This document shows, piece by piece, positions 56,284 through 64,000 of a DNA stretch of 64,000 nucleotides (position 1 is the first letter of the stretch; each line of letters begins with the position of its first letter). The notes under the pieces are model-generated. The model had not been told where the DNA came from and did no database searches. It was given only the letters and a program-made list of their open reading frames with translations. This stretch comes from Pseudocercospora fijiensis CIRAD86 (Eukaryota; Ascomycota; Dothideomycetes; Mycosphaerellales; Mycosphaerellaceae): the NCBI RefSeq assembly GCF_000340215.1, contig NW_006921532.1, positions 124,001-188,000 on the forward strand, written 5' to 3'. Both the position numbers and the translations under genes were made by a program.

Positions 56284-58340
56284 ACTGTTAGGCACTAGAA
56301 GAAACTATTAGGTCTACTAGTTTAAGATTTAATAGCGCGGTATATAGCACTACCTAGCTTAGCGTTGAATTTTGTATATACGTTAGAGAGGTACTGCGCC
56401 TAAGCCTTCTAAGCGTATAAGTATTACACGTACTAAGATATAACGCCGTAGCGGCTAATTCGGCGTAGACCTAGGAGTCCTTATCGGGTAGGATAAAAAA
56501 GAGGATCTACGGGCGTAATTAAGACAGGTTGCTAGCGGCATTCTAAGCCGCGGTAACCTAATCGCCGACGCCCTTACCTATAGCTAGCGCTATTACTGCT
56601 TCTTCTCGTCCTTGCCGCCGTAGCTAATATAGCCCTATATAAAGGCCTAGACAAAGCGCTCGATCGTAGACTTGTTAGGCTTACTACTAGAAATAACGAA
56701 GACGGCCTAGGACTTAAGCGGGCAAAGGTTGACCTAGAAGAATTACTTGTCCTTTAGATCCTAGCGACTAGAGGTACCTAGCTTAGTCTTACTAACACTA
56801 AATTTGTCGGTAGGCGCTAGAAGAACGCGGCCGTCGACTACGGTCTTATTTAGGTTAATAGTAACACTATACTTCTATAAGATAGGGTCGTTACCCTAAG
56901 TTAGTATGCCTAGACTATACTAAATGCCGGCATAGCGCTATAGAGGGGCGGTAACTACAAATTTGATTATGTTAGATGTCTAACGCTTATCTATCTTAAA
57001 GGCGTATCGCTAATTCTCCTTAATTCGAAGAACCTCTATCGGCAGAACAGTGTTCTTGCCCTTAGTTATCTTAGAAAGAGGTAGGCCTAAGTACTATAGG
57101 CGGATGTTGTATTTCTTAGCGAAGTAGTCGTAGATAGGGATAGTTACCTTATTGCCCGAAGGATTAGTAACCTGTACCTTATACTGCTTAGCGTCCTAGT
57201 AGATAAATCGCTCAATATAGTAGTCCTCCTTGTTCTACTAACTACGGTGCTTAGCAATAACGCGAACCTTCCGGAACTTCTTAAGACTAATACTATACTT
57301 GCCCTTCTTCCCCTAGCGCTAAATACTAGTAATAAGGTCGCCAATGTCGCGAGCACTACAGGCGAGAACAGCAGATTAATAAAGTATGTCGGTAGTCTAG
57401 AAAGTGCCGTTAGCTATATCGACATTAATAGAAAGGCGGCCTAGGTAAACGATACGTAGAGACTAGTATATACCCTTAAAAGCCTCGACACCGCTACCTA
57501 AGATAGACCGAGTCTAACTACGAGCGAAGTATGCACGCTTAATAGGTATATAGCGTTGTAATAGTATCTAACGGAGGAGGTAGTCGGCGAAGGCAATAGC
57601 CTTAAGGTAGGTATTATCGAACGAGGCCTTGCCCTAAAGGTAGGCTATTAATTGCTAGAAACCAACCTTGTTAGTCTAACGGATATTAATACGGTGCTTA
57701 TTAGGACCGTTCTTGCCCGGCTTACGACCCTTCTCCTTATCGAGGTTAACTATTAGCCGCACTTTACGTATAATAGGACGACTAGACTAAGCTAGCTTAT
57801 TACCGTCGAAGATAGTACTAGCACCGATCTCTGCCTAGACCTTCTTAGAGTTCTAGACAGCGTTAATAATGCTACGCTTCTCTATACCGTTACCGATTTA
57901 TATATCGAACTAGTAGATAGGAATGTTAGGAAACTTCTCTACGTAGTATATATTTAGGCCGACCTTGCAGGCTTAACCTATCTTAGAAGGGGCCTAGCGT
58001 AGAGGCAGAGTAGACACCTCGTTGCCGCGGACAGTCGCCTAGCCGGCTATACTAAGGTCGAAGTTGAATTTCTTAGAATCTAGCTTTACGGCTAAAATAG
58101 TAGGGTTACGTAGCGCCTAGTAGGTCGGCATTGCTATTATAGGCGGCACCGCGAAGGGAGCGCGATAGAGCTATAGAGGCACGAGAGACCTTAGAGCGTA
58201 CCGAGCGAGTAGCGTAGCCGGAAGACGAGGCAGTAGTACTAGAAGTAGAACCTAAGGCGGAACTAGAGTTAACGGAGCGGCCGTCGGTAGGCTAGCGGCG
58301 GTTAGCCTCCTTATTAACGCGGGCCTTCGCTAGTCTAGCT
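56284..58340 (-). pseudogene. Argonaute (QDE-2/Ago-like), truncated before the PIWI active site
   Basis: Minus-strand remnant, about 680 codons. After a Ser/Arg-rich N-terminus (start near 58340, ATA for ATG) come the N domain (IYQFDIQIGNGIEKR near 57930-57885; VRLIVNLDKEKGRKPGKNG), linker 1 (YFARSQTRSILGSGVEAFKG; VDIANGTFQTTDIL near 57420-57370), PAZ (KKYNIRLQYLGLPL, then KGKNTVLPIEVLRIKENQRY near 57065-57000 and DKRQTSNIIKF), linker 2 (NLNKTVVDGRV) and MID (LRPQILFLILPDKD near 56525-56480; YISNVYTKFNAKLG near 56370-56330). It stops at LTV, just where the catalytic PIWI DVSH segment should begin; repeat R2b starts there. Argonaute binds small RNA guides and slices targets; this copy has stops throughout and no slicer core. 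It is a dead duplicate, not evidence that the organism lacks Ago. Confidence 0.88.
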
Positions 58341-58955
58341 ATTGCGATTTCTTATACTAGTTAAGGTTAGGGGATAGTAAGGTAGGTAGAGGTACAAGTT
58401 AGTTAAGGTCGGCGGTAAGATAAAATAGCAGCATAAGACTTCTAAGTACTAGTACAGGCTCGAGGCGTATTATATAATTGTATTAGATATAGATAGTAAT
58501 ATATTAAATACGTAGCAGATAGTAGTTAGCGGAAGAGATCGTTCGTAGTTCGAAAGATAGTAGAAGAGCAGATATGTTTTATACAAGACAGCTAAGCATT
58601 TCCCTACGGCTACGAAGCTAAGTTATAAGGCAAGCTAGGGCCCGCAACTTAATTAAAGTCGCGAGCTAGTGCCGAATATAAGGGCGGGCCGTCGCGAGGA
58701 TAATCGAGGGATATCGGGTTGTACTACGACCCGAGTACTATAATAATAGTAAAGAAACTAGAACCTTAAGATATTAGAGAGATCGATCGAACTATAGTCG
58801 ATTGCAGATATCTACTACTACGTCTAGAACTGTATACGATAGTAGGGTGCGCCGCCGGAAAACCAACTAAAGAGACATACTAATTATCGAATAATACGCT
58901 AAACGCCGAACAGACACCTATAACAAGCCCGAGGCTAGCCCTATACCTACTCGCT
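58341..58955. other. Unresolved spacer
   Basis: 5' of the Argonaute remnant; no gene or repeat recognised. Confidence 0.4.
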
Positions 58956-58959
58956 TACT

Positions 58960-59640
58960 TACTACTAAATTGTCGCCTTTAGGCTTTTTACATCTTTATA
59001 GAAGCTAATAGAGAGATTAGCTAGAGCCTTCTCGTACTAACTTTTAACCTCGGTAATACTACTAAACTCGGTAAAGTAGCATAGTGCTGCCGCTAGGATA
59101 GTGCATTTAAACAGTTAAAGTGTCTTAAAAGCACTCCTTATTTCGCGCAGTTTCTATAGACGAACCTACTTCTATAAAGCGGCCTTCTTATTACGTAAAA
59201 CGAACGACTATACGAAGCGGGTTAAGTCGAGGAAGTAGCCGAGATAGTAGACTTCGAGTAGGCTAATAGTAAGATACCGTAAATACGGAAGTCTCTAGGT
59301 ACTAAGCAGGTAGTAGTCTCGTAAAATGCTTGTCTCGGTTGCCGCCTTCTCGTTTCTATAGATTAGACTAGCGACTCCTTCGAGATAGTCGACGTAGATA
59401 ACGTTCTCTTATAGCAGTATCGAAACAACCTCCTATCGAATCTTATAGTTAAGGCTGTCGAATAGTTTAAGTAGATATATATTAAGACAGGGGTCGGGCT
59501 TCGGGCGAGCGATAAGGCGGCTAGGCGGACCTAGTACAAACCGGTAGATACGATTGCGGATTTCGCTAGGGAGACCCTTAAAGCTAGTAGTACTATATAG
59601 TATTAGGCCAAATGCTACAATTTAGGGAGTAAGGGAATCT
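58960..59640 (-). pseudogene. 2EXR/F-box-like domain protein, copy 3
   Basis: Minus-strand frame, starting about 59600 with KGLPSEIRNRIYRFVLGPPS, then YLLKLFDSLNYKIRQEVVSI, ENVIYVDYLEGVASLIY, SQRLPYLRYLTISLLEVYYL and a Lys/Arg-rich helical tail. LPSEIRNxIYxxVL, followed by an IRxEV line at the normal spacing, is the family motif seen in the copies at 41.2 and 49.7 kb. Ends near 58965. Role in this family unknown. Confidence 0.6.
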
Positions 59641-60090
59641 ATACGCTAGGGTTAACGTTTTTTAAGATACTATAGCGACTAGAAGAAGTCTAAAGCGAAT
59701 AGTTAGTAATTAATTAGGGCGATAGCGACAGCGAGGACTTACCGATACGGACTGTTAGGTCGTAGTAGTATATAGAGGAAGGAAGTGTATGCTACTAAGA
59801 ATAATTAGAAGGCGGGCTCGGCGGGGTATTTATAGGCTCGTACTCGTAGCTACGCGAAATGTGTAATTAGAATGCTTAGCGAGCTTATTATTGCATTATA
59901 ACAAATAGAGCTAATAACACGTTATATAGTCGGCACTCCGGCTTTAGCCGACGCCGCCTCGCGGCTGTCGCTCCCCCTATCTAAGCATTTAGCTAGGGCC
60001 GTCCTAGCCAAACATATCTACGTAACACTCCGGCTTAATAGCGCTATAACTACGCGACCCCGACGGCCCTAACGAGTTCCCGATAATATT
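59641..60090. other. Spacer with degenerate palindrome
   Basis: Holds a pal1-like palindrome at 59987-60013 (arms ATTTAGCTAGGGC and GTCCTAGCCAAAC). Otherwise nothing recognised. Confidence 0.5.
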
Positions 60091-60720
60091 AGGATAGAGA
60101 TTATCGTATTAAGTTACGCATATCGAGTATAGCTCTAGCGAATACGTAGAAAGCCCTACGTCTAGAGCAATATTAGGCGATACGGGCACGACATACTAGG
60201 CGGCAGACGAGGACTAGTAGGCGGCAAATACGTCTATAGCAATATCGGGCAATACGGGCACGACAAACTAGGCTCTAGTCGAAGAGCAACGGGAGGGAGA
60301 GAGATTAGGTATCGGACTTATATATACTAGCTTATACAACGGCGTAACTAATAGCTAAGTAGCAGGTACCGGCGAGCGAGAACTAGGAACGAACGTAAAA
60401 GGTAAGGAAGATAGGAAAATAGACGTAGCGAACGGCAAACAATAAACGTTATAAGTGCTAGGAACCTAGATATTAGCGGAGCGTAGTCGTAACGTATAGA
60501 GCGTCTAATCGAGCTATATAAGAAAAGACTACTATTAGTAGCCTATCGGACTAAGCCGGAAATACTACGCTCGACTTAGAAAGATCGTTACGGGCTACCG
60601 GATAGATTAAAGTATTCTAGCGTGTCGCCTAGGCGCTACTACTTTAATAGACGATTAATGCAAGTATAGCTGCTACTATACCCTAGTAAATTAAGGAAAC
60701 GGATGTATTGATTCTAAAGA
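60090..60720 (+). pseudogene. RIP-degraded unknown gene with 24-residue repeat
   Basis: Plus-strand frame: SSEYVESPTSRAILGDTGTT, then a second unit TSIAISGNTGTTNQALVEEQ one 72-bp period later (60161 and 60233), then GERLGIGLIYTSLYNGVTN and a Lys/Asp-rich part. Only TAG/TAA interrupt to about 60700. Repeat pattern and Gly/Thr/Asn content suggest a low-complexity region. Not recognised; ends approximate. Confidence 0.35.
60161..60275 (+). repeat. 72-bp tandem repeat, 1.5 units
   Basis: TCTAGAGCAATATTAGGCG at 60161 and TCTATAGCAATATCGGGCA at 60233, both followed by ATACGGGCACGACA. Confidence 0.8.
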
Positions 60721-62745
60721 GACATAAAAGTAGCAAAGGCATAGGCTACATCGTCGTCCCTGCTTCGTAGAGACAATATTAGAGCGTTAGCGACTACCCT
60801 TTCTTTATCTTAACTTAGGCGTCTTAACTCCGGCTATAATAGAATTGCTCTTCTTTCTCGGTTTCCTCGCCTAAGTATTATTGCTTCCCTCTTATTGCGT
60901 AGTAGAAGCCCTCTATATCCTCTTCCTAGGTCGTACTTCCTCTATAAACTCGTCCTAACTAGCGGCGGTACGCTTCGAGTTCTTATATAGCGATACTCGT
61001 CTAGGAGGATTTTAGTTAAACTCTTCCTATAATAGGAGGGCAGAAGCCCGATCTCTCTCTATTTAACTTTAAGAGCGCGTAGTAGGTATCGCGAGTGTCG
61101 AATCGCTCCTTCTACCGCGTAGAGTAGTAGGTATTGCTTCCTATAATCCTCTATTATACGCTATAAACCTAGCGGCTTGATTGAGCTTTTTAGTTCTATC
61201 GGCGGTAGTTTAAATAGAGGGTCGAATGCTATCGTTAATTACTAAGTCGCCGCTAGTAACGGCGGTAAGTAGATTCCTAGTTAATAGAGGCTTACCGTCG
61301 CTAATAGGGCTACTAGGTTGTAATAAAGGCGTATCGCTTTGCGGGATAGCCGGTATTAGTAGACTACCGATATCGACCGCCTCGTTATTAGAGTCGTACC
61401 CCCCCCGAGTAACGTCGTTACCGAGTAATTTTCTAGCATCGAGCTCCTCGCTAGTAATACTAGGTTAGTCGCTAAGGACCGCGCCGTCGGGGTTCTATAA
61501 TAGGGTCCGCGCTAATCGAACTATAGGGTGCGCTTATCGGATATAGTCGTAAGTTATACTATTAACTATAGCCTTAGCGGAAGAAACTAGGTTTCTAATC
61601 TGTTCGATATAATGCCGTACGAGCTTATAAAGAGCTAGAACGTCACCGTTAGTATATAATACGTCGGCAATTAACTTCGTAGCTTTAAGATGCTATTTCT
61701 TAATGCTTTAACGAGGGTTAGCGTAGAAGTATCTAGGGAGTAGTAGGGTCTTACTATTTTATATAGTTAACCGGAAGCAAGGAGATTATAAAGGGGTAAA
61801 CGTTCGTTACTAGAATAGCGAGATAATTCGCGAGCCGACGGTTGTATTATAGTGTACTCTAGGTAGCTATAAGTAATAATTCCTCCGGTATTTTACTACC
61901 GGGGCTAAGATTAAGGCATTTAGAGACAAACTAGTCCTATAGTTAACTTAACTTCCCGCGTCTACGTCCGCCTAGGTTAGTGTTCGCTCTACTACTAGCG
62001 TTCTTAAGTGAGTCCGCCGCTAACGAATGCTATAGCTAGTCGTTACCGTTCTCGAGTTGTTCTATTAGCATTTTATACAACTCTAAGAACTCGACTAGGC
62101 TCTCTAGACGTTCGTAGTAGACTAGCGAGACCTCCGACGTCTTCTCTATAGCTCGCCGTAACATCTAAGCAGCTCGGGCAAGGGTAGCGTCCTAGTTCTG
62201 CTGCCCTTATAGTAGCGCGAGCGCCTCTCGCTCGAATAGAGGTATCGCCGTACTTCGCCGTCGAAGGGATTTAACAATATTAAACAGCTGCCCGATGCCT
62301 GCCTTATTAAGTAACCTAGTCTAATAAAATTCTATCTAATCTTATAGCTTAGGAAAAAGCTATTCTAGTATATAATAACTACTAGAATAGTTCCGAGTCT
62401 TCCTAACTTGCAATTCCTAATATAACGGGGCGAGACTTCTAGTATCGACGAGCTCTAGCTCCTAGGAGGTAGTATACGGATTAGTAGGTTCGGTTCTCTC
62501 CTATACGGTAAGGGTCTATTCGGAGGCTAAGAATCGACCTTATATGCCTTTCTCGGTAGGAAGAGTGTCGTCGCCTACGATCTCCTCTATACTACTACTC
62601 GAAGCCGTATATCGGTTAAGTATACTCGTCTATCGAGCAAGCTAGTTCTTATCGCCTAGGAGGATAGGGATAAGTTCTATAGGTAGCCCCTCCGAATAGA
62701 CTATAGTATCTTTAGGTAGCGGAAGAGGTTAAGCCTTCGGGGTCG

Positions 62746-62802
62746 GCTTCGCTTTTTGCTTCGCCTTTTGCTTTACCTTTTGCTTTACCTTTTGCTTCGC
62801 CT
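62746..62802 (+). repeat. 12-bp tandem repeat (TTTTGCTTYRCC)
   Basis: About four and a half units, two kinds: TTTTGCTTCGCC and TTTTGCTTTACC; codes for Lys-Gln-Lys-Val/Ala on the minus strand. The CG and TA forms differ by C-to-T and G-to-A. Confidence 0.85.
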
Positions 62803-63094
62803 TACGGGGCTCCTTACTCTAACCGTTTGTAGCGCTATCGGATAGTCGGCCGTCGTAATTTTTGCCGCGAGATACGACGATAGTATTATTAGGCTTGGAT
62901 GTAGTAGCGTCGGGTATAGCGGGATTGCTATTTTATAACGAGCTCTATCGAGTAACTCGGATAAGACCGGCATTAGTATCGTCTCCGTTATTAGCTCCGG
63001 CGGTATTATAATCTTCGCTAGTATCTACGGGCTCTCTATCTCCGCTAGCATTATTGTTACCTATATCCTCGGCTATAGCCTAATCTCCCTCTAG

Positions 63095-63390
63095 ATCTGC
63101 CTCTTAATCTGCGTCCTTGTCTATATTCTTATCCGCGTCGTTATCGGTATCCTCTTTTGCGTCCTTACCTAGAGTCTAATCTGCTCCTTGCGCTACGATA
63201 TTATCTATATCCTTATTTGCGTCCTTAGCTAGAGTATCGTCTGCTCCTTACGCTATATTGTTATCTATATCCTTATTTACGTCCTTAGCTAGAGTCTCGT
63301 ATACTCCTTACGCTATACTATTATCTATATCCTTATCTAGCGTCTCGTCTGCATCTTGCGCTATACCCTTATCTAGATGCTAAGATGTAT
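63095..63390 (+). repeat. 60-bp tandem array
   Basis: Units start exactly at 63161, 63221 and 63281 (GTCCTTAGCTAGAGT...ATCTATATCCTTATTTRC), with more degenerate partial units on both sides. Codes for a 20-residue acidic repeat (ANKDIDNIVAQGADxTLGKD pattern) on the minus strand. Confidence 0.9.
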
Positions 63391-64000
63391 CCTTATCTGT
63401 ACTAAGGTTATCCCGGCTTCGGCCGTAGTCGATATAATTGCGGCTCTCGTCGGCAATGCTACTAGTATCCTCTTCGAGAGCGGTAGCTTTTTCGGCTACA
63501 CTTAAGGTAGCGTCTTCCCTAAACGATTCTATACTATAAATAAAGTCTGCCGCGTCCCTATAGGGCGTATCCGGCACCGGTACGAAAGACTACTAACGAT
63601 CGGATAGTATACGTTAGTAGGCAAATAGTATATAGATAAGGGGATCTTATATCGGTAGTAGGCGCTCCGCTTATCGTCTCTACCTTAGCACTCGTCTGAT
63701 TTTTTGTACGTAGTAATTTAACCTCTGTATAGCAAAGGCAACGCGGGCAATCGTAAAGGTAATGTCGTCTTCGGGAATCTCGTAATCGGGGAATAGGAGG
63801 CGTAGTAGTATAGAGTCGAACTACTTGCCTATATCGCGGTCTACGACGACCTATAGCGTCGTAGGATCGACGGATTCTTTGCCTAGAGGCGTACAATATA
63901 GGCCGACATAATCTACTAGAGGGTAGGTATCTATAGTAGTAGACAGCGTAGTAGGCGCGCTAAAGGACGAGTAAGGTAAAGGGCGTAGATAGTTCTTAGA

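Larger units (their letters stand above)
60790..64000 (-). pseudogene. Long repeat-containing unknown gene, partial at window edge
   Basis: Minus-strand frame, about 1070 codons, continuing past the window edge. N-part: RDIGKQFDSILLRLLFPDYE, TFTIARVAFAIQRLNYYVQK (63820-63700), PDTPYRDAADFIYSIESFRE (63577-63510). Then an acidic 20-residue repeat coded by a 60-bp array (63390-63095), a Lys-Gln-Lys-Val repeat coded by a 12-bp array (62802-62746), a folded part (DTIVYSEGLPIELIPILLG near 62710-62650) and coiled coil (SLVYYERLESLVEFLELYKM near 62130-62070; LIEQLENGNDQLQHSLAADS). From about 61950 down to 60800 the reading continues in pieces (SNTYYSTRQKERFDTRDTYY). No family recognised; repeats suggest a cell-wall, stress-type or scaffold protein, but that is a guess. 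Confidence 0.5.

Noticed and set aside
57247..57444. Short ORFs on both strands within the Argonaute remnant
   Set aside because: They do not follow the Argonaute frame; shadows of the pseudogene.
59535..59575. Another pal1 copy (TTTCGCTAGGGAGACC)
   Set aside because: Only one arm matches, and here the text is explained by coding for Leu-Pro-Ser-Glu-Ile of the 2EXR-like gene.
63558..63896. 112-codon minus ORF as a separate gene
   Set aside because: A neighbouring frame on the same strand reads through this stretch into the repeat-containing gene with only TAG/TAA breaks, and gives the better protein.
1..64000. CRISPR arrays, operons or other bacterial features
   Set aside because: Tandem repeats here are in coding frames or simple sequence without spacers; all recognised families are eukaryotic.
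1..64000. Tyrosine-recombinase (DUF3435) captain of a giant Starship element
   Set aside because: I looked for it as an explanation of the mixed cargo genes, but found no stretch with its pattern in readable frames.

Overview
Eukaryotic DNA, most likely from a filamentous ascomycete (Pezizomycotina). The main signature is repeat-induced point mutation (RIP). By eye, CpA and TpG are scarce, TpA is abundant and CpG is not depleted. In the recognisable genes, CAG/CAA and TGG codons are now TAG/TAA, Cys and His codons read as Tyr, and ATG starts read ATA. Almost no long open frame is left, but protein sequence can still be followed if TAG/TAA is read as a lost Gln or Trp. No intact gene is visible, so nearly every coding entry is a pseudogene with approximate ends. 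Because RIP also removes TGA, both strands can look open; strand calls without a recognised domain are weak.

Layout. 1-7.0 kb: degenerate unknown genes, including two related minus-strand copies with a shared PPGG(S/T)KLLRI motif, a basic Lys/Arg/Ser-rich protein and a plus-strand unknown. 7.0-17.8 kb: one long minus-strand unknown gene split by a complete Ty3/Gypsy chromovirus (7845-14741) with 346-bp LTRs, 5-bp target duplication GTAGT, polypurine tract, gag, pol, chromodomain and an extra antisense ORF. 17.9-22.9 kb: a more AT-rich stretch where CA/TG come back, probably less or differently mutated. 23-31 kb: unknown gene remnants and hairpin repeats. 31.2-33.2 kb: two internally deleted Tad-like LINE copies. 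33.2-44.5 kb: unknown genes, including two paralogous coiled-coil genes (A and B), and the first of three genes with a 2EXR/F-box-like LPPE(I/L)R motif. 45.4-48.4 kb: duplicated non-coding repeats R1 and R2. 49-60 kb: remnants of recognisable families, namely a second 2EXR-like gene, a Sir2-class sirtuin, a BTB/POZ protein, an Argonaute cut off before its catalytic PIWI core, and a third 2EXR-like gene. 60-64 kb: a plus-strand unknown with a 24-residue repeat and a long minus-strand gene with a 60-bp (20-residue) repeat array.

The most notable points are: (1) a RIP-mutated Argonaute and sirtuin, genome-silencing genes apparently destroyed by genome defence; (2) a family of dispersed hairpins, among them a near-perfect palindrome with 13-bp arms (ATTTCGCTAGGAC) present in at least eight places and a 44-bp palindrome whose core is inverted in one copy relative to similarly oriented flanks; and (3) a Gypsy insertion that exactly preserves the reading frame of its host gene on both sides, which allows the host gene to be followed across it. 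All functional statements are about ancestral sequence; nothing here is likely to be expressed as a working protein.
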